In this document: in pieces, positions 1-8,215 of the stretch
Layout of the letters: each line of letters starts with the position of its first letter
How positions within the stretch are numbered: position 1 is the first letter of the stretch
Assembly: GCA_964647395.1 (NCBI GenBank)
Contig: CAZYHR010000001.1
Coordinates: 33,927 to 97,926 of the forward strand
Origin: Phosphoribacter sp964647395
GTDB lineage: Bacteria; Actinomycetota; Actinomycetes; Actinomycetales; Dermatophilaceae
Direction: 5' to 3'
DNA: 64,000 nt
Translations under genes and position numbers: made by a program
Notes under the pieces: model-generated
What the model was told of the DNA's origin: nothing
The model's database searches: none
What the model saw: the letters and a program-made list of their open reading frames with translations, nothing else

Positions 1-961
1 CGGCGTCGCTCATGCCCGCGTCGACGATGCCGCGTTGGCCGTCCGCGCGCGGGTAGGACCCGAGGAAGCGCACGTCGGCGCACACCCGCTTGAGCCCGAT
101 GAGCGACTCGCGGACCCGCTCCTCGGCCAGGTGGCCCTCGAAGTCGATGGAGAAGCAGTAGGACCCCATGGCCTCCCCCGTCGGCCGCGACTCCAGCCGG
201 GTCATGTTCACCCCGCGCACGGCGAACTGCTCGAGCAGTTCGAGCAGACCGCCCGGCCGGTCCAGCCGCTGGAAGAGCACGACCGTCGTCTTGTCGGCGC
301 CGGTCGGCGCCGGCATCCGCCCCGGCTGGCTGACCAGCACGAAGCGGGTGATCGCCCCGCCGTTGTCGCCGATGTCCTCGGCCACCACCCGCAGGCCGAA
401 GCGGTGCGCCGCCCCCGCCGCGCAGATCGCGGCGTCGTAGGGGGTGTCCGGCAGCTCCGCGAGCGCCTGCGCCGACGCGGCCGTCGACAGGGTCGGCACG
501 TATGCCGCGTCCGGCACCTGAGTGCCCGCCCAGCCGCGCACCTGAGCCCAGGCGTGCGAGTGGGTGCCGATCGCGCGGACGGCCGCCAGCGGCATACCGG
601 AGCCGTCGGGACCGGGACGGACCGCGAGGACGAAGGTGACCGGGACGAGCACCTCGCCGACGATGTGCAACTGGTCGCCGACCGAGAGCGCGTCGAGGGT
701 GGCGCTGACCCCGCCCTCGACGGAGTTCTCGATCGGCACCATCGCGGCGTCGATCTCGTTGGCTCGCAACGCATCCAGTGCCGCTCCGACCGACCCGAAG
801 GGGACCTGCTCGCCGTCGTGCGCGGCCGCCCACTGCTGTAGGGCCATCTCGCAGAACGTGCCCTCCGGACCGAGGAAGCCGTAGCGGATCGGGTCGGTGG
901 GCTGGGCTGTGGTTCGGCTGGTCACGGGGGACTGGCTGGTCTCGGTGGGCTGGCTGGTCAC
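1..961 (-). CDS. pheA: Prephenate dehydratase (3' end cut by window edge)
   Basis: Converts prephenate to phenylpyruvate in phenylalanine synthesis (cytoplasm). The 320 visible residues hold the catalytic PDT domain (N-terminal RYGFLGPEGTF, then PIENSVEGG and the catalytic-site motif GAITRF) followed by an ACT domain carrying the Phe-binding ESRP motif (LESRPTGEAMGSY). No stop codon is reached before base 1; related proteins are about this long, so only a few residues should be missing. The start is GTG 961, with a -10 hexamer 7 nt upstream; an in-frame GTG at 925 is the alternative. The N-terminus is a short Thr/Ser/Gln-rich tail. The family is feedback-inhibited by Phe through ACT, which is known for the family and not visible here. 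Confidence 0.95.
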   Translation of the reverse strand, partial: MTSQPTETSQSPVTSRTTAQPTDPIRYGFLGPEGTFCEMALQQWAAAHDGEQVPFGSVGAALDALRANEIDAAMVPIENSVEGGVSATLDALSVGDQLHIVGEVLVPVTFVLAVRPGPDGSGMPLAAVRAIGTHSHAWAQVRGWAGTQVPDAAYVPTLSTAASAQALAELPDTPYDAAICAAGAAHRFGLRVVAEDIGDNGGAITRFVLVSQPGRMPAPTGADKTTVVLFQRLDRPGGLLELLEQFAVRGVNMTRLESRPTGEAMGSYCFSIDFEGHLAEERVRESLIGLKRVCADVRFLGSYPRADGQRGIVDAGMSDA

Positions 962-968
962 GTCCCGC

Positions 969-974
969 AGGCTA
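969..974 (-). promoter_or_regulatory. -10 element of pheA, leaderless type
   Basis: TAGCCT on the minus strand lies 7 nt before the GTG at 961. This spacing places the transcription start at or next to the start codon. No Shine-Dalgarno-like sequence is convincing upstream of that GTG. Confidence 0.5.
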
Positions 975-1021
975 GTACGAGGCCGCTCGGGGCCGCGCCG
1001 TGGGACTAGTCTGCGAGGCCG

Positions 1022-1657
1022 ATGACCTTCTCCCTCAGCGTCGTGGTCACGGCCTTCTTGCTGATCTTCCCGGTCGAACTGCCGGACAAGACGTTCGTCG
1101 CCACCCTCGTGCTCGCCACCCGGTTCCGGCCGCTGCCGGTCTGGGTCGGGGTGGTGTCGGCGTTCGCGGTGCAGACCGTCGTCGCGGTGCTGGCCGGTTC
1201 GCTGCTGGCCTCGCTGCCGCGCACCCCGGTGGTCGTCGCGTCGATGCTGCTGTTCCTCGCCGGTGGGGTGCTGCTGCTGCGCGGCTCGTCCCGGGCCGAC
1301 GAGCAGGGGCGCGAGACGGAGGAGGAGTTCGCCGAGGTCGCCGCGAGCAAGGGTGCGGCCACCGGGGTCAAGGCGGCGGTGACGAGTTTCCTCGTGCTCT
1401 TCCTGGCCGAGTGGGGGGATCTGTCCCAGCTGCTCACCGCCAACCTCGTGGTCACCTATCGCGAACCGCTGTCGGTCGCCGTCGGCGCCTTCCTGGCCCT
1501 GGCCACCGTCTCGGCGCTCGGCGCCGCGCTGGGCCGGCAACTGCTGCGGGTCGTGTCGCTGTCCACGATCCGGCGGGTCGGCGGATCGGTGTGCCTGCTG
1601 CTGGCCCTGGTCACCGGGCTCGGCCTGCTCGGCGTCGACGTGCCGGTGCTCGGCTGA
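1022..1657 (+). CDS. GDT1/TMEM165 (UPF0016) family cation transporter
   Basis: A 211-aa integral membrane protein with about six hydrophobic segments arranged as two similar halves, as in the UPF0016/GDT1 family of Mn/Ca transporters. Each half carries a version of the conserved acidic motif E-x-x-D-(K/R/L)-(T/S): ELPDKTF near residue 19 and EWGDLSQ near residue 130. These residues bind the ion in characterised members. The charged loop between the halves (RADEQGRETEEEF) fits the cytosolic linker. It lies divergent from pheA; a TAGTCT hexamer at 1007-1012 may be its -10. Manganese export or homeostasis is inferred from the family. Confidence 0.85.
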   Translation: MTFSLSVVVTAFLLIFPVELPDKTFVATLVLATRFRPLPVWVGVVSAFAVQTVVAVLAGSLLASLPRTPVVVASMLLFLAGGVLLLRGSSRADEQGRETEEEFAEVAASKGAATGVKAAVTSFLVLFLAEWGDLSQLLTANLVVTYREPLSVAVGAFLALATVSALGAALGRQLLRVVSLSTIRRVGGSVCLLLALVTGLGLLGVDVPVLG

Positions 1658-1669
1658 GTCTTGCCGAGC
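1648..1669 (+). terminator. Terminator-like stem-loop
   Basis: A perfect 7-bp inverted repeat (GCTCGGC / GCCGAGC) with an 8-nt loop spans the stop codon of the GDT1-like gene, between convergent genes. There is no T-run, as is common for GC-rich actinobacterial terminators. Confidence 0.4.
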
Positions 1670-1723
1670 CGGCGGACCCGGCGTGGGCGATCTCCGCGGG
1701 CGGGCTGCACGCTGACCCAGCTG

Positions 1724-2617
1724 CTACCGCAGGGTGACCTGCCGGCTCAGCAGGCCGTTGCGGGCCCGGCGCTCGTCGGCGGTCAGCGGGACGGTGGACG
1801 CGATCGCCTCGCGCAGCGCGTCGGCGAGGGCGGCGACGGGGTCGGTGAACGACGGCGCGTCGGCGTCGGGGTCCACCTCCCAGACCGGCACGAGCAGCCC
1901 GCACGAGCGGAAGGCGCCGAGCAGCCGGGAGTCGGGGGTGAGGCGGGCCCGGTCGGCGGCGAGCAACCGGGCCATGCCGTCGGTGGCCGACTCCTCGTCG
2001 TCGGGCAGGATCCACCGCACGAAGGTGCGGCGCTCGCCGAAGTCGACCCAGTAGACCGACGGCTGCCCGACGATCCGGCGGGTCGGCACGATCGAGGAGT
2101 TGGCGTGCTCGAGGGAGGCCTGCCCGTCCTCGTCGAGTTCGGCGTCGCCGACCCAGAAGGAGAAGTCGTCGCGCACGTCGAGGACGAAGTCGACGGCCGG
2201 GTCGAGCAGCGCCTGCAGCCGCGGGCTCGACGCATCCGGCATCGGCACCTGGGTGACCGGCACCCCGGCGGGCACCGTGGCGGCGGCCAGCCAGGACGCC
2301 GCGATATCGCGGCTCGGGTCGCCGGAGGACGGGCCGGCCTGGGTGGCGACGAGCACCTCGCCGTCGTTGCGGTGCAGGGCGGGCCAGGCCATCGGCAGCA
2401 CCGTGGTCACGGTCGCCGCCGCCGGAGCCTGCTCGGGGGCGGCGCCGGCGGCGAAGCGGATCGTCGCCGTGGCGGCCGGCACGATGTCGCGCAGGGCCAC
2501 CCACTCGGTCTCCCCGGGCAGTCCCTCGAACGGCCGGCGCACGAACGGTGCCGGTGCCGCCACCGCCTCACGACCCTCGGTATGCCGCGTCGCGCGCCGC
2601 CTGCTCGCCTTGCCCAT
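1724..2617 (-). CDS. DUF5926 family protein
   Basis: A 297-aa actinobacterial protein of unknown function. The N-terminus MGKASRRRATRH, the following APFVRRPFEGLPGE and the block ETEWVALRDIVPAATAT match the family pattern I recall for DUF5926. The start at ATG 2617 is supported by this conserved N-terminus and by a TAGGCT -10 hexamer 8 nt upstream. No membrane segments or catalytic motif are evident; the protein is soluble and acidic toward its C-terminus. It ends 67 nt from the convergent GDT1-like gene. Confidence 0.75.
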   Translation of the reverse strand: MGKASRRRATRHTEGREAVAAPAPFVRRPFEGLPGETEWVALRDIVPAATATIRFAAGAAPEQAPAAATVTTVLPMAWPALHRNDGEVLVATQAGPSSGDPSRDIAASWLAAATVPAGVPVTQVPMPDASSPRLQALLDPAVDFVLDVRDDFSFWVGDAELDEDGQASLEHANSSIVPTRRIVGQPSVYWVDFGERRTFVRWILPDDEESATDGMARLLAADRARLTPDSRLLGAFRSCGLLVPVWEVDPDADAPSFTDPVAALADALREAIASTVPLTADERRARNGLLSRQVTLR

Positions 2618-2625
2618 GATCGGTG

Positions 2626-2631
2626 AGCCTA
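2626..2631 (-). promoter_or_regulatory. -10 element of the DUF5926 gene, leaderless type
   Basis: TAGGCT read on the minus strand lies 8 nt before the ATG at 2617, so the transcript should start at or beside the start codon. Confidence 0.5.
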
Positions 2632-2675
2632 GCGGCCCGATCCCACCGTGCCCCTCGTCGGTCCGGTCAGGGAAC

Positions 2676-3116
2676 TCAGTGCGTCCGGCGCCGGGAGGGA
2701 CCGCCCAGCGAGGCCCAGACCGTCCGGCCGGACTTGTCCTCGGTGACGCCCCACTCGTGGGCCAGGCTGCGCACGATGCGCAGGCCGCGGCCCGACGTGG
2801 CCCACACCGCGGGGGGTGCCGGCCGCGGCACGGTGGGGCCACCCCCGTCACTGACCTCGACCTCGACGACGCCCGCCTTGACCTTCCAGCGGATCCGCAT
2901 GGTCCCGTCGGTCAGGGCTCGGGCATGGCGCAGCGCGTTGGCCGCCAACTCCGACACGACGATCTCGGCCTCGTCGACGACCTGGTCGGAGACGTCCAGC
3001 GCCTGCAGGTCCTCGACGACCAGCCGCCGGATGTGCGGCACCGCGTGGGGGCCCCAGGGCACGCGCACGGTCCGGGGGACCTCCGGGTCGGTGGGCGGCG
3101 TGAACTCGACCAGCAT
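2676..3116 (-). CDS. ATP-binding anti-sigma-like protein (HATPase_c_2)
   Basis: A 146-aa single-domain GHKL ATPase of the RsbW/SpoIIAB type. The N-box is VVSELAANALRHA (around residues 56-68), the G1 motif is VSDGGG and the G2 motif is GRGLRIV. Such stand-alone proteins in actinobacteria act as anti-sigma factors or serine kinases of anti-anti-sigma factors; no sigma factor or antagonist lies beside it here. I chose ATG 3116 (MLVEFTPP) over an upstream TTG at 3125 because a TATCGT hexamer lies 8 nt before the ATG, suggesting a leaderless transcript. Confidence 0.8.
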   Translation of the reverse strand: MLVEFTPPTDPEVPRTVRVPWGPHAVPHIRRLVVEDLQALDVSDQVVDEAEIVVSELAANALRHARALTDGTMRIRWKVKAGVVEVEVSDGGGPTVPRPAPPAVWATSGRGLRIVRSLAHEWGVTEDKSGRTVWASLGGPSRRRTH

Positions 3117-3144
3117 CGCGCCCAACGATAACCCAGCCCGGGCC

Positions 3145-4053
3145 TCACAGTTCGATACCCAGGTGCACCCAACGGCTGGTCACGAGCATGCCGACCCGTT
3201 CGTAGAGGCTCAGCGCACCGGTGCGTGAGTCGGTGGACAGCTCCGAGCGCTGCGCCCCGTGCGCCCGGGCCGCGGCGAAGGCGTCGGCGAGCAGCGCCTG
3301 GGCCAGCCCCCGCCCACGCTGGTCGCGCCGCACCGCGAGCTTGTCGATGAAGCCGCACGCCTGCTGCTCGGCGTCGCTCACCACGACATGGCACACGCCG
3401 ACGACCGCACCGGTCGGGTCGACGACCAGCCGCAGGCGCCACGGCTGGAAGCCCGGCCGTCCGGTCACCGTCGCGGCCCAGTCGTCGAAGGCCTGTCGCT
3501 CGCGGTCGGACCACTCCAGGAAGGCGTCCTCGACGACCTGCCACGCAGCGCGGACATCGGCGTCACCGGACACTGTCCGCAGCGAATACCCCTGCGGGAG
3601 CGGTCGATCGGGGATCGTGGCACCTTCGGGCAGGGCCAGCACCCAGGACTGCCAGCGGACCTGGTAGCCCAGGGCCCGCAGCAGCCGCTCACCGTCCGAG
3701 CCGGCGGGCACCGGCATCCCGACGGCCTCCGCGCCACGGCTGCGGGCCTTGTCCCTGATCCAGGCCGCGACCGCCGTGCCGATGCCCCGGCCCCGGTGGC
3801 TCGGCAACACCGCCGCGTCGGACCGGTGGCCACCGCTGTGCTCGCCGTAGGCGATCAGCCGGTCGCCGTCGAAGACCCCCAGCGTCGAGTCGCCCACGTC
3901 GAAACTCGGCCGCCCCCAACCGCTGACGATGTCGGCCAGTTCGATGACCACCTCGCCGACGTCGTGCAGTTCGGACTGCGCGATGACCGCGGTGACCGCG
4001 GCGGCGTCGTCGGGGGTCAGCGGACGGCTGGTGAGACCGGCGGGCAGGTCCAT
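3145..4053 (-). CDS. Tandem GNAT-family N-acetyltransferase
   Basis: A 302-aa protein with two GNAT folds. The first half has the acetyl-CoA-binding motif A as PSHRGRGIGTAVAAW (about residues 80-95). The second half has VRRDQRGRGLAQALL (about residues 240-255) followed by the typical LYERVGM of motif B. Both R-x-x-G-x-G/A loops look intact. The double-domain layout resembles mycothiol synthase, but a substrate cannot be assigned from sequence, and mycothiol synthase would normally show stronger family signatures. The start at ATG 4053 (MDLPAGLTSRPLT) is preferred over a GTG 27 nt upstream. Confidence 0.75.
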   Translation of the reverse strand: MDLPAGLTSRPLTPDDAAAVTAVIAQSELHDVGEVVIELADIVSGWGRPSFDVGDSTLGVFDGDRLIAYGEHSGGHRSDAAVLPSHRGRGIGTAVAAWIRDKARSRGAEAVGMPVPAGSDGERLLRALGYQVRWQSWVLALPEGATIPDRPLPQGYSLRTVSGDADVRAAWQVVEDAFLEWSDRERQAFDDWAATVTGRPGFQPWRLRLVVDPTGAVVGVCHVVVSDAEQQACGFIDKLAVRRDQRGRGLAQALLADAFAAARAHGAQRSELSTDSRTGALSLYERVGMLVTSRWVHLGIEL

Positions 4054-4110
4054 CGGGCCAGGATGACAGCCGGGCGTCACCCCCGGCAGCCGGTTTTCCG
4101 GTAGGCCGCG

Positions 4111-6648
4111 CTACAGCCGCGGATCGACCGGCTCGGACTCGAGCGCGAGCACCGCGAAGACCGCCTCGTGCACCCGCCACAACGGTTCGCCGCGGGCCAG
4201 CCGCTGGACCGCCTCGATGCCGAGCGCGTACTCCCGCAGGGCGAGCGAGCGCTTGTGCCCCAGGCTACGGCGACGCAGGCGCTCGAGGTGCTCGGGCAGC
4301 AGGTAGTCCGGGCCGTAGATGATCCGCAGGTACTCCCGGCCCCGGACTTTGAGCCCCGGCTGCACGAGACCCTGCTCGCCGCGGACCAACCCGGCCCACG
4401 GCTTGACGACCATGCCCTCGCCACCGGCGTCGGTGAGTTCGGACCACCAGCGCTCACCGGCCGCTCGTGCCGCGGCATCGGTGACGTCCACCACCAGCCG
4501 TCGGGTCGGCCGGACCAGCCCCGGGTCGACGGCGACGAGCCGGTCGACCAGGTCCAGGTGCCAGTCGTGGTCGCGGGTCTCCCAGGTCGCGCCCTGACCG
4601 GCCAGCAGCTGGAAGGGCGCCAACCGGATCCCGTCCAGCCCGTCGGTCGGCCAGACGAACTGCCGGTATGCCGCGGCGAACGCCTGCGCGTTCTGCGCCC
4701 GGATGCGCGTGCGGGACAACGGGTCCGCTACCTCCAGACCTCGAGCCCGGGCCGCCTCGAGCACCTCGACCGCGGCCGGCAGCGCGCCGCGGGCGGCGGC
4801 GCCGACCGCGGCATACTGCTCGCGCAGCAGCGCCTGCGCCTTGGCCGACCAGGGCAACAGTTCGGTGTCCAGCAGCAGCCAGTCGGTGGACAGCTCGTCC
4901 CACAGTCCGGCGGCACCGATCGCGTCGGCCAGCCGGCCGACCAGGCCCGCGGTGAGTGCCGGGTCGTCGAAGAAGGCCCGTCCGGTGCGCGTGTAGACGA
5001 CCCCCTGACGCGCCTCGCCGAAGCGCCGTTCGCCCACGGACGCGTCGCGGCAGACCAGGGCGACGGCCCGCGAGCCCATGTGCTTCTCCTGGCAGACGAC
5101 CCGCTCGATCCCCCAGTCGCGATAGGCCGCAAAGGCTTCGGCCGGGTGCTCGAGCAGGTCGGCCCGCGCGCTGGTGTCGACCGGCGCCATGGTCGGCGGC
5201 AGGTAGGGCAGCCAACGGGGGTGCAGCGCGAACCGACTCATGACCTCCAACGCGCCGGCGGCGTGCTCCGGCCGGATCGCGACCCGGCCGTGGGTCGAGG
5301 TCTCGACCGACCGGGCGCCCAGGACGTCGTCGATGTCGAGGTCGTCGTCGGCCCGGCTCGGCGGCGGCGGGGCCAGCGGGCGCGCCGGCTCGTAGTAGAC
5401 CCGGGCGGCCGGCACCTGCACGATCTCGCGCTCCGGATAGCGCAGGGCGGTGAGCTGGCCGCCGAAGACACATCCCGTGTCCAGGCACATCGTGTTGTTG
5501 ACCCATTCGGCGGTCGGTGTGGGCGTGTGGCCGTAGAGCACCATGGCCGAGCCGCGGTAGTCGCGGGCCCACGGATAGCGCACCGGCAGGCCGAATTCGT
5601 CGGTCTCGCCGGTGGTGTCGCCATAGAGGGCGAAGGCGCGCACCCGGCCGGAGGCCCGCAGGTGATAGCGCTCGGGTAGCCCGGCGTGGGCGACGACCAG
5701 CCGGCCGTCGTCCAGGACCAGGTGCGAGACGAGCCGATCGGCCCAGCGCCGCACCTCCTCGACGAAGTCGTCGGGCTCGTGCGCCAACTGTTCCAGCGTC
5801 TGCGCCAGCCCGTGGCTGACCCGCACCTGGCGTCCGCCGAGGGCGCGCACCAGCTTGTTCTCGTGGTTGCCGGGCACGACGAAGGCGTGCCCGGCCCGAG
5901 CCATCCCCATCGCCAGGCGCAGCACGCCCGGCGAGTCCGGCCCCCGGTCGACGAGGTCGCCGACGAACACCAGGCGCCGCCCGTCGGGGTGCGTCGCGTC
6001 GACCGGGCGGCCCAGTTCGTCGCGCAGCACGGCATAGCCGAGCCGGTCGAGCAGCGCCTCCAGCTCGGCGCGGCAGCCGTGGACGTCGCCGACGACGTCG
6101 AACGGCCCGGTCTCGTGGCGCAGGTCGCTGAACAGCCGGTCGCGCACGACCGTCACGCCCTCGATCTCGGGCACCCCGCGCAGCACGTGCACCACCCGGA
6201 AGCCCTCCCGCTCCAGCCCGCGCACGGACCGGCGCAGTTGCGCCTGCTGCCGGCGCACCACCTCGGGCCCGAAGTCACGGTCCGGCCGGGCCAGGGTGCG
6301 CTCGATCGCCACGCCGACCGGCACGTCCAGGACGATCGCCACCGGCAGCACGTCGTGCTCGCGGGCCACCCGCACCAACTCGGCCCGGCCGGCCTGCTGC
6401 ACGTTGGTCGCGTCGACGACGGCAATCCGCCCGCGCCGCAGGCGGATCCCGGCGATAAGGTGGACCAGCTCGAAGGCGTCCGCGGAGGCGGCCTGGTCGT
6501 TAGGGTCGTCGGCGACCAGGGCCCGGCAGGCGTCGCTGGACACGACCTCGGTCGGCCGGAAGTGCCGGGCGGCGAAGGTCGACTTGCCCGACCCGGTCGT
6601 GCCGACCAGCGCGACCAGGGCCAACTCGGGGATGTGCAGCTCACGCAT
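4111..6648 (-). CDS. pnkp: Polynucleotide kinase-phosphatase-ligase (RNA repair)
   Basis: An 845-aa three-domain bacterial Pnkp, close to the usual length of about 850. The N-terminal kinase has the P-loop GTTGSGKST (residues 16-24). The central binuclear-metal phosphatase has GDVHG (187-191), GDLVDRG (230-236) and PGNHE (259-263). The C-terminal adenylyltransferase/ligase domain has EKHMGS (521-526), with Lys522 the expected AMP acceptor. It heals 2',3'-cyclic phosphate and 5'-OH ends of cleaved RNA, and in known systems it needs Hen1 to seal. It starts inside the 3' end of hen1 (8-nt overlap), so the two are translationally coupled. The ATG at 6648 gives the family N-terminus. Confidence 0.95.
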   Translation of the reverse strand: MRELHIPELALVALVGTTGSGKSTFAARHFRPTEVVSSDACRALVADDPNDQAASADAFELVHLIAGIRLRRGRIAVVDATNVQQAGRAELVRVAREHDVLPVAIVLDVPVGVAIERTLARPDRDFGPEVVRRQQAQLRRSVRGLEREGFRVVHVLRGVPEIEGVTVVRDRLFSDLRHETGPFDVVGDVHGCRAELEALLDRLGYAVLRDELGRPVDATHPDGRRLVFVGDLVDRGPDSPGVLRLAMGMARAGHAFVVPGNHENKLVRALGGRQVRVSHGLAQTLEQLAHEPDDFVEEVRRWADRLVSHLVLDDGRLVVAHAGLPERYHLRASGRVRAFALYGDTTGETDEFGLPVRYPWARDYRGSAMVLYGHTPTPTAEWVNNTMCLDTGCVFGGQLTALRYPEREIVQVPAARVYYEPARPLAPPPPSRADDDLDIDDVLGARSVETSTHGRVAIRPEHAAGALEVMSRFALHPRWLPYLPPTMAPVDTSARADLLEHPAEAFAAYRDWGIERVVCQEKHMGSRAVALVCRDASVGERRFGEARQGVVYTRTGRAFFDDPALTAGLVGRLADAIGAAGLWDELSTDWLLLDTELLPWSAKAQALLREQYAAVGAAARGALPAAVEVLEAARARGLEVADPLSRTRIRAQNAQAFAAAYRQFVWPTDGLDGIRLAPFQLLAGQGATWETRDHDWHLDLVDRLVAVDPGLVRPTRRLVVDVTDAAARAAGERWWSELTDAGGEGMVVKPWAGLVRGEQGLVQPGLKVRGREYLRIIYGPDYLLPEHLERLRRRSLGHKRSLALREYALGIEAVQRLARGEPLWRVHEAVFAVLALESEPVDPRL

Positions 6649-8089
6649 CGGCGGCCTCCGCCGGCACCGCGCCGACCCGGCGCAGGATCGCCAGCTGGGT
6701 TGGCGATCCGAGCTCCGAGTCGACCTCACCGACCGGACCCAGCTGAACCGCATAGCCGTAGGCCGCGCCCACCCGGTCGCACCAGCCGGCGAACTCCGCT
6801 CGGGTCCACTCGAATCGGTGGTCCGGGTGGCGCAGCCGACCAGGCCCGAGCCCCTCGTAGCGGACGTTGAACTCGACGTTGGGGGTGGTGACGACGACGG
6901 CGGCCGGGCGGGCGGCACCGAAGACGTGGCGCTCCAGGTCGGGCAGCCGGTCGGGGTCGAGGTGCTCGACGACCTCCATGAGCACCACCGCGTCGAAGCC
7001 GCGGATCCGGTCGTCGCGATAGGTCGCCGAGCCCTGCAGCAGCCGGATCCGCTCGCGTCGCCGCTCGCTGATCCGGTCGAGCTTGAGCCGGCGCTCGGCC
7101 CGCTCGAGCTCAGTGGCGGAGACGTCGACCCCGACGATCTCGGTGATGCCGGGGTCGGCGAGCAGCGGCCCCAGCAGGGCGCCCGCCCCGCAGCCGAGGT
7201 CGACCACGCGGCGCGCCCCGACGTCGCGCAGGGCAGCCAGCACGGCCTGCTGCCGCTGGGCCACCAGCGGGACCCGCTGCGGCGGCGGTTCCTCCTCGGC
7301 GTCCGGGTCGACCGGCAACTCGGGGTCTTCGGGCAGCGAGTCATCAAGTGCGGCAAGGCGATCCGTCGCATCGGCCACGTACGAGCGGCGGTGCGCGAGA
7401 TAGCGACGCAGGATGAGGTCCCGCTCCGGGTGTCCCTGCAGCCAGCCGGCGCCGCGCCGGATGAGCTTGTCGACCTCGTCGCCGGCGACCCAGTAGTGCT
7501 TGGCGCCGTCCAGGACCGGCAGCAGGACGTAGAGCTGGGTCAGCGCGTCGGCCAGCACCGCGTCGCCGACCAGGACGAGGTCCACATAACGCGAGTCGCC
7601 CCACTGCGGCAGTTGCGGGTCGAGCGGGATCGGCCGGGCGCTCACCTGCCAGCCGAGCGGGGCGAACAGCCGCTGCGCCAACGCCGCCCCGCCGCGGCAC
7701 GGCACCGAGGGGATGTGCAGTCGCAGCGCCAGCGGCCGGCCGACCAGGTCGGGCCGGGCGGCACAGGTGCCGCTCAGCGCGGTGCGGAACACCTGCCCGA
7801 GCGCGACCGCGAGCATCGACGACGCGGCATACGGTCGGTCGTTGACGTAGTCGGCCAGCCCGGGCGCGGAGCCGGTGAACCGTCGCCCGCGGACCAGGCC
7901 GATGGGGTCGACCTCGAGCAGCAGGGCCGCGGTGCACCGCTGCGGGGTCGCCTCGGGATAGAGCACGTAGGCCGTCCCCACCGACACCTCGAAGCGCTGG
8001 ACCCGCTCGGGATGCTTGTGCAGCAGGTAGCCGAGGTCGGTCGCGTCCACGGCCGTCGAGTCGGCGGTCCAGGTGATGGTCAACAGCAC
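6641..8089 (-). CDS. hen1: 3'-terminal RNA ribose 2'-O-methyltransferase Hen1
   Basis: A 482-aa bacterial Hen1. The N-terminal half (LLTITW...ATDLGYLLHKHPERVQ) is the domain that activates the Pnkp ligase. The C-terminal half is a SAM methyltransferase with DLGCGAG (297-303), the metal ligands in MEVVEHL (E372, E375, H376) and a further His in PDHRFEW (about 424). It 2'-O-methylates the 3' end of broken RNA before Pnkp seals it, marking the repaired site. The start is uncertain: GTG 8089 gives the family N-terminus VLLTIT, and GTG 8095 is just upstream. It faces the RlaP-like gene across a short tandem-repeat region. Confidence 0.93.
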   Translation of the reverse strand: MLLTITWTADSTAVDATDLGYLLHKHPERVQRFEVSVGTAYVLYPEATPQRCTAALLLEVDPIGLVRGRRFTGSAPGLADYVNDRPYAASSMLAVALGQVFRTALSGTCAARPDLVGRPLALRLHIPSVPCRGGAALAQRLFAPLGWQVSARPIPLDPQLPQWGDSRYVDLVLVGDAVLADALTQLYVLLPVLDGAKHYWVAGDEVDKLIRRGAGWLQGHPERDLILRRYLAHRRSYVADATDRLAALDDSLPEDPELPVDPDAEEEPPPQRVPLVAQRQQAVLAALRDVGARRVVDLGCGAGALLGPLLADPGITEIVGVDVSATELERAERRLKLDRISERRRERIRLLQGSATYRDDRIRGFDAVVLMEVVEHLDPDRLPDLERHVFGAARPAAVVVTTPNVEFNVRYEGLGPGRLRHPDHRFEWTRAEFAGWCDRVGAAYGYAVQLGPVGEVDSELGSPTQLAILRRVGAVPAEAADA

Positions 8090-8143
8090 CCGCACAGTCT
8101 CGGGCACCACGGGCGGGACGTCGACCGGTATTCTGCCCGTCGC

Positions 8144-8202
8144 CACTGAGCCACTGAGCCACTGAGCCACTGAGCCACTGAGCCACTGAGCCACTGAGCC
8201 AC
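8144..8202. repeat. 8-bp tandem repeat, seven copies, in divergent promoter
   Basis: CACTGAGC is repeated seven times without change (8144-8199), followed by a partial CAC. It fills most of the space between the divergent hen1 and RlaP-like genes. The 8-bp period is neither a codon multiple nor a helix turn, so copy-number change would shift promoter spacing or add operator half-sites. Confidence 0.95.
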
Positions 8203-8215
8203 GAGGATGGGCGCC

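Noticed and set aside
35..841. Long plus-strand frames opposite pheA and many similar antisense frames
   Set aside because: Very GC-rich DNA leaves the opposite strand open; the products are Arg/Pro/Gly-rich and show no domains.
4111..7371. Single 1086-residue reading frame covering pnkp and the hen1 3' region
   Set aside because: The upstream part is an alternate frame of hen1; the family N-terminus and coupled ATG at 6648 mark the real start.
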